From positions 31,330-95,329 of the forward strand of contig NZ_AZFM01000005.1 of assembly GCF_001434335.1 (NCBI RefSeq): a stretch of DNA of 64,000 bases, written 5' to 3'. This document shows positions 49,443 to 58,370 of this stretch, piece after piece; the first letter of the stretch is position 1, and every line of letters begins with the position of its first letter. Under the pieces are notes generated by a model. That model saw only the letters and a program-made list of their open reading frames with translations, searched no databases and had not been told where the DNA came from. Origin of the DNA: Lactobacillus kalixensis DSM 16043 (lineage in GTDB: Bacteria > Bacillota > Bacilli > Lactobacillales > Lactobacillaceae). A program made the position numbers and the translations under genes.

Positions 49443-50186
49443 ATGGCACGCATTACGATTCAAAGAGATGGCTTAACACTTGTAGGAGAGCGCGAGGAAC
49501 CATTTGGTGAAATCTACGACATGGCAATTTTGATGCATGGTTTCACCGCAAATAAAAATACACCATTATTAAGACAAATCGCCGATAACTTACGTGACGA
49601 AAACGTTGCTAGTGTTCGTTTTGATTTCGATGGTCATGGCGAAAGTGACGGCAAGTTTGAAGATATGACCGTGCCAAGTGAGATTGCTGACGCCAAGGCA
49701 ATTTTAGATTATGTGAAAACCGATCCCCATGTGCGCAACATCTTCTTAATTGGACATTCTCAAGGTGGGGTTGTTGCCTCAATGCTGGCTGGTTTATACC
49801 CTGATATTATTAAAAAAGTTGTGTTAATGGCTCCAGCTGCCCAATTAAAAGATGATGCTTTAAACGGCAACACCCAAGGCACAGAATATAATCCTGACCA
49901 TATTCCTAATACTGTCCCACTTCGCGGTCACAAATTAGGTGGCTTTTATTTACGTACCGCTCAAGTTTTACCAATTTATGAGATCTCTGAGCGCTACAAC
50001 GGGCCTGTTTCAATTATTGTAGGCACAAATGATCAAGTTGTTGATCCTAAATACAGCCGAAAATATCACGAAGTTTACACCAACAGTCAATTAAACGAAA
50101 TTGATGGAGCCGATCACTCTTTTACTGGTGAATATGAACAAAAGGCAGCCCAAATTGCTAGTGATTTCGTTAAACCATTATTCTAG
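49443..50186 (+). CDS. Cinnamoyl (feruloyl) esterase, alpha/beta hydrolase
   Basis: 247-aa cytoplasmic hydrolase with catalytic triad Ser106 (GHSQGG), Asp197 (GTNDQVVDP) and His225 (GADHSF), exactly the positions I recall for the L. johnsonii cinnamoyl esterases that release ferulic and caffeic acids from plant esters. The oxyanion segment is MHGFTANKN, and the lid region is about residues 130-175. SD AAAGGAG precedes ATG 49443. It ends tail-to-tail with yaaA, sharing CTAG for both stops. Confidence 0.9.
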   Translation: MARITIQRDGLTLVGEREEPFGEIYDMAILMHGFTANKNTPLLRQIADNLRDENVASVRFDFDGHGESDGKFEDMTVPSEIADAKAILDYVKTDPHVRNIFLIGHSQGGVVASMLAGLYPDIIKKVVLMAPAAQLKDDALNGNTQGTEYNPDHIPNTVPLRGHKLGGFYLRTAQVLPIYEISERYNGPVSIIVGTNDQVVDPKYSRKYHEVYTNSQLNEIDGADHSFTGEYEQKAAQIASDFVKPLF

Positions 50187-50944
50187 CGGCGTTTGAAATC
50201 AAAATTTGTCTTAAAAATAAAATGATCTGACGTACTGCTTTGCTTATCAAATTCAAAGTCAAAATCATGAAAATCCTGCAATTCTGTAGGATTTTTTATT
50301 TGTCTTTCAGCAATAAAGCGGACCATTTCGCCGCGCGCCATCTTTGCATGGGTAGCAATTGTGCGCCACTTACCATTTTTTTCTTCTAAAAAATCAACTG
50401 TGATCATTCGTCTGTTTTCTGACAAATACGGACTAATCAAACGAGAATATTCTTTTGATGCTAAATTAATTACCAAATCATCATTTTTAAATAAAGAATC
50501 GGCTACATCGCTGCCCCAGAAATGATACAAACTGTAGTCAATAAAGCCTACCATTGGTGTTTTTAGTTCAAGGCGGTATGGACAGACTCCATCAAATGGG
50601 CGCAGTGCTCCATAAAAGCCTGACAAAATTCGCAAGTTATCTTGAATATAATCAAGCGCCGGTTCAGTAAACAAGTCCGGTGCCATATATTGATATTGAA
50701 TCCCAGAAAAAGCAATAATTGCGGGCGTTAATTGATTAGCTAAATCTAATTCTTCCAATTGTTTTTGGCTAGATTCAACCACCTTATCGCTGGCATTCCA
50801 CAACTGCTTTAATTCATTTGTTGTTCTTGATTTAAGAAACTCTGCCAAAATCTGCGTTTTTTCAAGAAAAGCCGGCTTAGTTTTAATTGGAAAAGTATCC
50901 AGATCGCGTTTCATTTTTTTCGCTGGAGCAATAATAATTTTCAT
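50183..50944 (-). CDS. yaaA: Peroxide stress protein YaaA (DUF328)
   Basis: 253 aa. IIIAPAKKM at the N-terminus and LSGFYGALRPFDGVCPYRLEL in the middle are the family signatures; VINLASKEYSRLI lies further on. YaaA lowers intracellular free iron during H2O2 stress in E. coli. Here it fits a genome with several H2O2-forming enzymes. SD AAAAGGAG precedes ATG 50944. Its stop overlaps the esterase stop on the other strand. Confidence 0.93.
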   Translation of the reverse strand: MKIIIAPAKKMKRDLDTFPIKTKPAFLEKTQILAEFLKSRTTNELKQLWNASDKVVESSQKQLEELDLANQLTPAIIAFSGIQYQYMAPDLFTEPALDYIQDNLRILSGFYGALRPFDGVCPYRLELKTPMVGFIDYSLYHFWGSDVADSLFKNDDLVINLASKEYSRLISPYLSENRRMITVDFLEEKNGKWRTIATHAKMARGEMVRFIAERQIKNPTELQDFHDFDFEFDKQSSTSDHFIFKTNFDFKRR

Positions 50945-50997
50945 ATTTTCTCCTTTTTAGTTACAATTAACTAGAATATTTCGATGGAGGGCTTGTA

Positions 50998-51642
50998 ATG
51001 AATCCTGATTATGCAATTGTTTTAAATTTTAAACTATCTGACCAAGATGAGCCAGACTTTGATTTTTTGGTAAAAACCGCAAGAAATATTGGTGTACGTG
51101 CAGTTAGTGGCGATGAGCGCTTAAAGAACGCATGCGAAAAATATACCATTTTTTACACAACGGAAGACAGCGGCCAAGATTTAACTGACGATAATGTCAT
51201 TACCTCAATGCTGGAAAACCGCAAGAATGGCCGAAGAACTGTAATTAACATCCCTATTCAAAACGGCAATTTTTCTGAAGACGCACAAAGAATGCTTGAT
51301 ACAATTAATTCTTGGATGCATATGTATGGCCATGCCTTCAACGACGGAACACCTTCTGATTTAACGATTAACCAAGATGGCTTCGTTTTGAAGAACCGTC
51401 ACGCCGCTTATCAACAGTATGTCTTCTTAAAAACTCCACTTCCAAAAGAAATCATCGTTTCCGGCTTAAAACAAGAACCTAACCGCGTTGAATGGATTCA
51501 AAATCGTGTTGATCTCGCCTTCAACTTTAATGATGAGCAATTAGAAATTGTCTTATCTGAGCCAGAAAAAGATTTTCCATGGCACGTTTTGCGAATTCAA
51601 GAACACCGACCTGAAGACGATCTTGCAGAAACTAAATACTAA
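50998..51642 (+). CDS. Cytoplasmic protein of unknown function
   Basis: 214 aa, acidic, no signal peptide, membrane segment or motif that I recognise. The N-terminus (YAIVLNFKLSD, FLVKTARNIGVRAV) and middle resemble an alpha/beta domain. The last 60 residues (GLKQEPNRVEWIQNRVDLAFNF) could be a small beta domain. Clear GGAGG SD before ATG 50998, normal codon use, and a terminator directly downstream mark it as a real gene. Divergent from yaaA. Confidence 0.75.
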   Translation: MNPDYAIVLNFKLSDQDEPDFDFLVKTARNIGVRAVSGDERLKNACEKYTIFYTTEDSGQDLTDDNVITSMLENRKNGRRTVINIPIQNGNFSEDAQRMLDTINSWMHMYGHAFNDGTPSDLTINQDGFVLKNRHAAYQQYVFLKTPLPKEIIVSGLKQEPNRVEWIQNRVDLAFNFNDEQLEIVLSEPEKDFPWHVLRIQEHRPEDDLAETKY

Positions 51643-51644
51643 TG

Positions 51645-51671
51645 AAAAAGCTGATTATCAGCTTTTTATTT
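51645..51671. terminator. Bidirectional terminator
   Basis: AAAAAGCTGA / TCAGCTTTTT, 3-nt loop (51645-51667), between convergent genes. Confidence 0.85.
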
Positions 51672-52478
51672 TTGCTCACTTTTTGAACTGCTATCAAAAA
51701 ACTCTCTAAAACGCTTAGCTTCCTTTTCCAAAGTTTCTTCATCATTTACTTGCGACAACTTATAGCCGACAAAATAAGGTGGCGCTGCAAAGCGAGTAAT
51801 ATATTTAGCACAAATGCCGCCATCAGGACGTGGATAAAAGCAGAGATTATATGAATTGCAGCGACCGTCATACATCACATTTAGCATGTATTTAGCCGCA
51901 CTCTGAATCCAATCAGCCCACAAGTTTAAATTTTCCTCTGCTTCATCTAACAAGTTAATATTGAGTTCGGTATAGCCTTGAACTGGATGAGTTGCAACAT
52001 TTACCTCAACTTTTTCATTATTAAAAACTTTCTCACCTTCAAAGTTGTTAGGATGAACATACTTGTAGCCATTTTCGTGATCTAGACCCACAATTTGCAT
52101 GTGCGGATGAATTAAGGAGCCACCTGAAAGCGGACCGAAATTTTTATACCATAATACTGATTGATACTTGCCTGACCCATTCATCTTTTTAAAACAAGAT
52201 AAAGAAAACTTGATCAACTTGCGATTATATTCTTTAGTATAAGTTGAAATGTCACCGTTGTGATCACTCGATTCAATTAACACCGTTTGCGTCGTATCAC
52301 GCAAAGTTGGATATTTATTGTGCAGCCAGATCATTTCTTCTTTTTGTTCATAAATGTCAGTTAAGTTTTCAACATCACAAAATGGACAAATCCGCTTTTT
52401 TGGGTCAACTTTCTTGCGATAAGATTGTGGTTTACCCTTAGCAATACTTAATTCAAACACTAATGGATCATTCAACAT
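51666..52478 (-). CDS. DUF4931, GalT/HIT-like nucleotidyltransferase-fold protein
   Basis: 270 aa. A zinc-type Cys pair is in CPFCDVEN, and the HIT-like active-site segment SLIHPHMQIVG gives the HxHxQ of galactose-1-phosphate uridylyltransferases. Overall order resembles GalT but shorter. The partner substrate is unknown; no galactose genes are adjacent. ATG 52478 is favoured because AAGGG lies 9 nt upstream; the ATG at 52487 abuts that SD. Monocistronic. Confidence 0.8.
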   Translation of the reverse strand: MLNDPLVFELSIAKGKPQSYRKKVDPKKRICPFCDVENLTDIYEQKEEMIWLHNKYPTLRDTTQTVLIESSDHNGDISTYTKEYNRKLIKFSLSCFKKMNGSGKYQSVLWYKNFGPLSGGSLIHPHMQIVGLDHENGYKYVHPNNFEGEKVFNNEKVEVNVATHPVQGYTELNINLLDEAEENLNLWADWIQSAAKYMLNVMYDGRCNSYNLCFYPRPDGGICAKYITRFAAPPYFVGYKLSQVNDEETLEKEAKRFREFFDSSSKSEQK

Positions 52479-52633
52479 TTTTCTCATCCCTTTTTGTTTT
52501 TCTAAACTTTAATTATAATGATTCTGTTGTATTATTTCATATAGGAAGTTTATTACTTTACTATCTCATCAAGAGATGATAAACTGTTTGCTATCAAACA
52601 TTTATTCGCTAAAACAATAAAGAGTTGAAGGAA

Positions 52634-53845
52634 ATGCAATCAAGAAGAAATCTAAGAAAGAGAAACAATCGTAATAACATTTTATTAATTGTCGGTGGAA
52701 TTATCGTGGTCTTGGTGATTGTGGGTGGCTTAGTTATCCATAACAATCGCGTAGCTAGCGAAGCAAAAGCTAGAAAATTTGCAACAAACCACTTTAATCC
52801 AAATGTAAGTATTTATGGTGTTAAGGTCGGTAACTTAACTATCAATAAGGCTACTGAGAAGATTAACAAAAAAGCTGTTAACTCAGTTCACTTAAAGAAT
52901 GACAAGATCGTGCTTGAACGTGATCCATCAATCCAAACGATCACTAAATCTGAAGTGAAGTCTTACTTTGACAAGCAACACACTGATACGCCTAACAACA
53001 ATAAGTACACTTATCAATCAAAGGAATTTGATACTGCCATGAAAAAATTAAATCAAATTAACAAATCTAGTGTTACTTACACAGTTGGTGGTAAGAAATT
53101 CGTTTTGAAGGCCGACGACTTAATCAAAGAGGCCACTTATAAGAATGGTAAATACAATTTTGAAGACACTTCCGCTTTAACGGCTAAACTTAAGCAAATG
53201 AACCAAGAAGTATCTACTCTTCACAAGAGTTACAAGTTTACTGTTCCTTCTGGTAACAAAGTTAATGGCAAAACCATTACAGTTAAGAATGAAAGCTACG
53301 GCTGGGGCATCTACGAAAAGAAGGCTCAAGCAGCAATCGAAGACGCTTTTATGAACAACAAAAAATCAGTTGATGGTTCTAACTACATTTATGGTCTTGG
53401 CTACAGTACTTATGCTCACGGTTACGGCAAGAGTAACAATGGAATTGGCAAAAATTACATCGTTGTTTCTATCAAAAATCAAGAAATGTGGATTGTTAGA
53501 AACAATAAAGTAGTTGTCCACTTGAATGATGTCGTAACTGGTACTTACAACGGCGGTAAGGGCAATCGAACTCCTACCGGGGTTTGGTACATCCAATACA
53601 AGGAATCACCAAGCACTCTTCGCGGTACCAACGATGACGGCTCAAGCTATGCTTCAAAAGTTCAATACTGGATGCCATTTACTTTAAGTGGCTGTGGTTT
53701 CCATGATGCTAGTTGGAGAACTGACTGGAGCAAGACCGCTTATCTTCGCGGAGGATCACATGGTTGTGTTAACATTCGTCCTAGTGAAGTTCGCAGCGTT
53801 TGGCGCAATGTTTCAAAAGATCAGCCTGTAATTGTTTATAACTAA
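52634..53845 (+). CDS. L,D-transpeptidase (YkuD domain) with N-terminal anchor
   Basis: About 403 aa. It has a basic N-terminus, one transmembrane helix (ILLIVGGIIVVLVIVGGLVI), a peptidoglycan-binding type-4-like domain (about 45-215, with YGVKVGNLTINKA), and a C-terminal YkuD domain with catalytic SHGCVNIRPS and upstream His. It forms 3-3 cross-links or attaches proteins to the wall, independent of penicillin-sensitive enzymes. ATG 52634 is preferred to TTG 52625 by spacing from AAAGAG. It is followed by a 55-aa membrane protein. Confidence 0.9.
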   Translation: MQSRRNLRKRNNRNNILLIVGGIIVVLVIVGGLVIHNNRVASEAKARKFATNHFNPNVSIYGVKVGNLTINKATEKINKKAVNSVHLKNDKIVLERDPSIQTITKSEVKSYFDKQHTDTPNNNKYTYQSKEFDTAMKKLNQINKSSVTYTVGGKKFVLKADDLIKEATYKNGKYNFEDTSALTAKLKQMNQEVSTLHKSYKFTVPSGNKVNGKTITVKNESYGWGIYEKKAQAAIEDAFMNNKKSVDGSNYIYGLGYSTYAHGYGKSNNGIGKNYIVVSIKNQEMWIVRNNKVVVHLNDVVTGTYNGGKGNRTPTGVWYIQYKESPSTLRGTNDDGSSYASKVQYWMPFTLSGCGFHDASWRTDWSKTAYLRGGSHGCVNIRPSEVRSVWRNVSKDQPVIVYN

Positions 53846-53876
53846 TAGTGATATATAGATATAGTTGGTTAATTTT

Positions 53877-54044
53877 ATGAATAAAATCAATTTAATTATC
53901 ATTGGTGTTGTTTTTCTAGTAATTGCCGAAATTTCAGCTTTACGAGCAATGAGTAAGCAAAATAAAACATCATCTGATAAAGCATTAGCAATTATTTTTC
54001 TGATCTTTGGTCTTTTGATCACTGTTATCGGTATTTTTAAATAA
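53877..54044 (+). CDS. 55-aa two-helix membrane protein
   Basis: An unlisted short gene. The protein has two transmembrane helices, INLIIIGVVFLVIAEISAL and a C-terminal IIFLIFGLLITVIGIF, joined by a polar loop with MSKQNKTSSDK. The start is 31 nt after the L,D-transpeptidase stop and the stop is directly followed by a terminator, so it is probably co-transcribed. The SD is poor. The balance of hydrophobic helices and charged loop argues for real coding. Function unknown. Confidence 0.6.
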   Translation: MNKINLIIIGVVFLVIAEISALRAMSKQNKTSSDKALAIIFLIFGLLITVIGIFK

Positions 54045-54054
54045 TTGCTTACAA

Positions 54055-54090
54055 AAAGAGCTTGAGAAAAATCTCAAGCTCTTTATTTTT
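54055..54090. terminator. Bidirectional terminator between the small membrane gene and pepN
   Basis: Perfect 13-bp stem AAAGAGCTTGAGA / TCTCAAGCTCTTT, 4-nt loop, then a T-rich tract; it serves both convergent transcripts. Confidence 0.92.
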
Positions 54091-54103
54091 GTCTTATTTT
54101 ATC

Positions 54104-56632
54104 TTATAAAGTTTCTTTAACAGCAGCATTAACTGCGCTAGATTCAGCTTCAATCAAGTCTACTCTAGTTTCGATAACCTTAGTGTCCATTAAGATTTCA
54201 CGATGCAATAATTGAACGTCAAGTTTTGGTTCAAAGAATTCTTTAAATTCCTTCAATCTTTCTGGAGTTCTGAAGACTCTTGAAATGACAGTAATGAAAG
54301 TAGCAAATTCCATGTCACCACCAACTGTCTTATCAAGCCAATCCCAGTCTTCTCTAATCCAATTCCAAGCTGCTTGTTCACCCTTGTGGTTAGATAAGAG
54401 ACCACTAAACCAACTTCTCAAGTCTTGTGGCTTTACCACATCAGCATTTTCAAAGTATCCAACGATCTTCTTGATTTCGGCATCATCTTGAGCATCAGTA
54501 ATTGCACTACGCAAATCAGCCTTGAATGATGCATCAGCAGTCTTTTGGTATTCCTTAACCAACTTATCAATCAAAGAATCAGTGCCATACTTCTTAACTT
54601 CATTTGCCAACACGCTCAACCGAATTTCAGCGTTCATTCCTTCCAAGTTATCCTTGTTATCTTCGAAAACTTGGTGAGCAGCCTTGATAGTATCAGGGTT
54701 TTCTGCATAAAGACTTGCTGAAATTTCGTATGGGCGAATTTGAACATCATCGTCGCTTTCGCCATCTTTAGCTTCAAAACCAAGACGAGCTACTTGCTTC
54801 TCAGATAATTCATCGTAGAACTTCTTCAAGTTCTTTTCTTCATCTGATTCTGGCTTAACGAATTGACGCAAACCTGCAGCAGTAGTGTACAAAGCATTGA
54901 TTACTAAGCTTGACTTAGAATCTGCGAACTTCTTAAGAAGTGGCACAATCTTAGCGTAAGAAATTTGCTTACCTTCAGCAAGCAATCTCAAATCTTGAAG
55001 AACTTGCAACTTAGCAATGTTGTCCAAGTTATCAACATCATTCAAGATGTCATCTAATAATTGATCGTCATACTTAACGATGAAGTGTGAACTATTACCA
55101 ACGTTAAGGCGTAATGGATGGCCAGCCTTTTCACGCAATTCTTTGTAATCACCTAAGTCAAGTTCAGTTTCCTTCATAATCTTAGGTGCATCGAAGTTTG
55201 CGTTCAAAGGAATTTGCCAAGTTCTACCAGCTTCCTTACCTTCACCGATGAAGAATTGCTTTTGGCTCAATACTAAATGACCAGCTTCATTAACCTTAGC
55301 GCTAACAACTGGGTAGCCAGGTTGCTTAAGCCAAGTATGCATGATTTCTGCGATGTTCAAGTCAGTTGCGGTTGATAAAGCATTCCATAAGTCGTCACCA
55401 GTGGTGTTGCCGTACTTATGATGGTCGAAGTAGTACTTAAGACCCTTGCGAAGTGCATCATCACCAAGAAGAGCACGAACCATTACCAACATTCTTGAAC
55501 CCTTAGCATAAACAATCGCACCATCAAAGGCAGAATCGATATCAGCTGGATCGTTAATTTCCATTTGAATTGGTTGAACACCATCAGTCGCATCACGGCG
55601 TAAAGCTTGTGGAGCTTCGCTAGTTTGGAACAATTCCCAGATATGCCAGTCAGGTTCTAATCCGTCAACTGACAAGTATTCCATCATGTTAGCGAAACTT
55701 TCGTTAAGCCATAAGTTGTCCCACCACTTCATAGTTACCAAGTCACCGAACCATTGGTGAGCTAATTCGTGAGTAATTACTGTAGCAACCAGCTTCTTCA
55801 TTTGTAATGAAGTGTTGTCTGGATCCAAGAGAAGATATGCTTCACGGTAAGTTACAAGACCCCAGTTTTCCATAGCACCAGCTGAGAAGTCTGGTAAAGC
55901 AAGTTGCCATGAATTTGGTAATGGGTATTTAGTTTGGTAGAATTCTTCGTAAAATTCAATTGCGCGTTTAGCAATATCTAATGCAAAGTCTAATTCCTTA
56001 GGCTTGTGAGCCTTAGTAGCAAAAACGCCGACCTTAACGCCATCTTTAGTTTCAGTTAACTTAGATTGCAATTCACCAAAAGCGAAGGCAACAAGATAAC
56101 TTGACATGCGAACAGTTTCTTCAAAGTGGTGAACACCATCTTCAACACTTTTTTCTGGCATGTTAGCTAAAGCAATTTCACCAGGTTGTTCATCCCATTT
56201 AAGTGACAAAGTGAACGTAGCCTTAGCTTCTGGTTCATCGACACATGGAAATGCTTGACGAGCAAAAGTGGTTTCAAATTGTGTACCAATAATTTGCTTC
56301 TTTTCACCATTAAGTTCGTAATATGAAGGATAAATTCCCATCATTGTGTCAGTTAATGGTGCAGTATAATCGATCGCAATAATGGTAGTACCAGTTCTAC
56401 CTAATTCAATCTTAATTGCTTCATCTTCATCACTAACAGTAAATGGTACATCTTCACCATCTGCACGAACAGCTGAAACAGTCATAAATTTTTGACTGAT
56501 TAACACTGTATCTTCTTGAGCTTCACCAGTGATAGTTGAAGTACCAGAAATCAACTTCTTTTCACGGTTAACATCGATATATAGATCGTAATGTTCTGGA
56601 TGAAAAGTTTCATAAAAACGTTTTACCGCCAT
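54104..56632 (-). CDS. pepN: Aminopeptidase N (M1 family)
   Basis: 842-aa zinc aminopeptidase with broad N-terminal specificity, central to peptide use in lactobacilli. GAMENWG binds the N-terminus; the zinc site is HELAHQW with the downstream Glu in WLNESFA, near residues 288-311. The C-terminal half is the helical ERAP1-like domain. SD AGGAGG precedes ATG 56632. Monocistronic, cytoplasmic, no signal peptide. Confidence 0.97.
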   Translation of the reverse strand: MAVKRFYETFHPEHYDLYIDVNREKKLISGTSTITGEAQEDTVLISQKFMTVSAVRADGEDVPFTVSDEDEAIKIELGRTGTTIIAIDYTAPLTDTMMGIYPSYYELNGEKKQIIGTQFETTFARQAFPCVDEPEAKATFTLSLKWDEQPGEIALANMPEKSVEDGVHHFEETVRMSSYLVAFAFGELQSKLTETKDGVKVGVFATKAHKPKELDFALDIAKRAIEFYEEFYQTKYPLPNSWQLALPDFSAGAMENWGLVTYREAYLLLDPDNTSLQMKKLVATVITHELAHQWFGDLVTMKWWDNLWLNESFANMMEYLSVDGLEPDWHIWELFQTSEAPQALRRDATDGVQPIQMEINDPADIDSAFDGAIVYAKGSRMLVMVRALLGDDALRKGLKYYFDHHKYGNTTGDDLWNALSTATDLNIAEIMHTWLKQPGYPVVSAKVNEAGHLVLSQKQFFIGEGKEAGRTWQIPLNANFDAPKIMKETELDLGDYKELREKAGHPLRLNVGNSSHFIVKYDDQLLDDILNDVDNLDNIAKLQVLQDLRLLAEGKQISYAKIVPLLKKFADSKSSLVINALYTTAAGLRQFVKPESDEEKNLKKFYDELSEKQVARLGFEAKDGESDDDVQIRPYEISASLYAENPDTIKAAHQVFEDNKDNLEGMNAEIRLSVLANEVKKYGTDSLIDKLVKEYQKTADASFKADLRSAITDAQDDAEIKKIVGYFENADVVKPQDLRSWFSGLLSNHKGEQAAWNWIREDWDWLDKTVGGDMEFATFITVISRVFRTPERLKEFKEFFEPKLDVQLLHREILMDTKVIETRVDLIEAESSAVNAAVKETL

Positions 56633-56751
56633 AGTTTTCCTCCTAAATTTCTATCGTATTCTCTTAAATTCTACCAAAAATAGGCTATTAAACCCATTTA
56701 TATGTCATTTTTTGCCAAAAAACGACGATTGTAAGAACTACGTTTTCGTTT

Positions 56752-56768
56752 TGTAACAAAGCTGTCAT
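56752..56768 (+). promoter_or_regulatory. WalR-like box upstream of the Apf-like gene
   Basis: TGTAAC-N5-TGTCAT matches the WalR (YycF) consensus TGTWAH-N5-TGTWAH apart from one base. It lies 72 bp before the start; a TATATA-like -10 follows at 56782-56787. Confidence 0.45.
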
Positions 56769-56839
56769 ATTTCCACTGTAGTATATAAGCATAGTCATTA
56801 AGAAATAAATAATTAATTTTGGGGAATGAAATAAAAAAT

Positions 56840-57196
56840 ATGAAAAACGTTAAATCTAATTTGGTAAAATTTATTGCTGCTTTAGCACTTGCCTTTGCCG
56901 CGGTGGTTGCAGTTCAAACTATTACTAACAACAATAATTCAAGTGTTCAAACTGTTCAAGCTGCTAAGTCTTCAGCTGAAAAAGCTGCTAAGAGATGGAT
57001 CGCAATGCGTGAATCAGGTGGTAGCTACTACGCTAGAAACGGTTCTTGTTACGGTAAGTACCAATTATCAATTGGTTACCTTGGCGGCGACTTGTCACCA
57101 AAGAATCAAGAACGTGTTGCTGATAGATACGTTTACGGTCGTTATGGTTCATGGGTTAACGCTAAGAGATTTTGGTTAGCACACCACTGGTACTAA
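56840..57196 (+). CDS. Aggregation-promoting-factor-like secreted protein
   Basis: 118 aa. Signal peptide (about 1-40, cleavage after VQA) and then the C-terminal domain seen in lactobacillar Apf proteins: RESGGSYYARNGSCYGKYQL, GGDLSPKNQERVADRYV, and RYGSWVNAKRFWLAHHWY. The fold is transglycosylase-like, with the motif Glu in RESGGSY. Apf proteins are surface-bound and affect cell shape and adhesion. This one lacks the long repetitive middle of ApfA. SD GGGGA is 14 nt upstream of ATG 56840. Confidence 0.85.
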   Translation: MKNVKSNLVKFIAALALAFAAVVAVQTITNNNNSSVQTVQAAKSSAEKAAKRWIAMRESGGSYYARNGSCYGKYQLSIGYLGGDLSPKNQERVADRYVYGRYGSWVNAKRFWLAHHWY

Positions 57197-57227
57197 GACG
57201 AATTCTATAATTCCCAAATATAAAAAG

Positions 57228-57259
57228 AAAAGGTTAGGAAATAATCCTAGCCTTTTCCT
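57228..57259 (+). terminator. Terminator of the Apf-like gene
   Basis: AAAAGGTTAGGA / TCCTAGCCTTTT stem (57228-57256) with one G-U pair on the + strand and a T-rich tail. Confidence 0.85.
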
Positions 57260-57268
57260 TTTGTCTTC

Positions 57269-58249
57269 TTATTCAAAATTATCTTGTTTGATAAAGCGAT
57301 ATAGTGCAATCCCAAATACCAGAATTGAACAAGCAATTGCAACATACGCCATCGTTCCGATTGAGACCGCGTTAGAGGCAGCTTGAACACTCATATTATT
57401 TTCCACACCATAAGCTGTCACCCATTTACGCATTAAAGTTGGGGTTAAGCCGAATGCAATCATTGAAACAATTGATGCTCCTAAAGTCACATTACGAGAA
57501 TATGGTTCTCTGAAGAATTGCGCTAACAAACACACTGCTGGTGCAATCATTAATAGGAAAATCCAGGTAATGATCCAACGACCGGAAGATGATTCCATCA
57601 TTTGGGCACTATTAGTTGCATAACGATACGAGCCCCATAGCGATCCACCAGATATGGTATTAAGTAAACTTAAAAAGTACGCTCCTTGCTGACCAATACC
57701 ACCACCGTGAGTAGTAAGAAGGCCCTCAACAACATTTAAACTATCGGTTGATCCAGCTGAAGAGAAGTTAACAGCCACAACTTGACGCATATATGTTGAT
57801 AAAAACATCAAGACAGCTCCACCTAGTTGCAGTGCTTTAAGCATACTTAGTTTTCTTGAAGCCTTCATGTGAAATTCTAAACTGAGAACTCGATCTGGGT
57901 GATGGCTGCGACCGATAATGAAGATACCGATTATCACTAAGATAAAGAGAATGATTAAGCCCCACCAGAATTTAATCATTCCCATAAAAATTGTTAAAAC
58001 AATTAAAGCAACTGCGACATATGGCCGATCAGAGAATATCTTCCAGAAGTTTAATTGAACTTGATGATGTTCTTTTCTGCTAGTTGTAGCCGTATTTAGA
58101 GAAATATTTTCTTGAGCATTTCTGCGTGCTTCTCTAAACTGCCGTCGATCATCTGCACGACCACGCGTATATTTATTTTTTGAGACATCAGCACTATTTT
58201 GACCATGCTGCTTTTTCATTCGGTATTCACGTCTGGATATATGTGCCAT
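57269..58249 (-). CDS. Polytopic membrane protein of unknown function
   Basis: 326 aa. A basic, charged cytoplasmic N-terminus of about 65 residues (MAHISRREYRMKKQ, RRQFREARRNAQE) is followed by about six hydrophobic helices. No family recognised. One loop (residues about 165-215) is rich in Ser/Gly and probably extracellular. ATG 58249 has GAAGGGAG upstream; the longer frame is unlikely. Divergent from the MFS gene. Confidence 0.75.
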   Translation of the reverse strand: MAHISRREYRMKKQHGQNSADVSKNKYTRGRADDRRQFREARRNAQENISLNTATTSRKEHHQVQLNFWKIFSDRPYVAVALIVLTIFMGMIKFWWGLIILFILVIIGIFIIGRSHHPDRVLSLEFHMKASRKLSMLKALQLGGAVLMFLSTYMRQVVAVNFSSAGSTDSLNVVEGLLTTHGGGIGQQGAYFLSLLNTISGGSLWGSYRYATNSAQMMESSSGRWIITWIFLLMIAPAVCLLAQFFREPYSRNVTLGASIVSMIAFGLTPTLMRKWVTAYGVENNMSVQAASNAVSIGTMAYVAIACSILVFGIALYRFIKQDNFE

Positions 58250-58370
58250 AGATTTTCTCCCTTCTAGAATCACAATAATAGCATATCTGGACCCCATTTT
58301 AGTCTTTCTATGGGAAATTTTAATGAAAAAATTTGTGCTAAAATGAACCTAACTTATTTATTTGAGAGAG

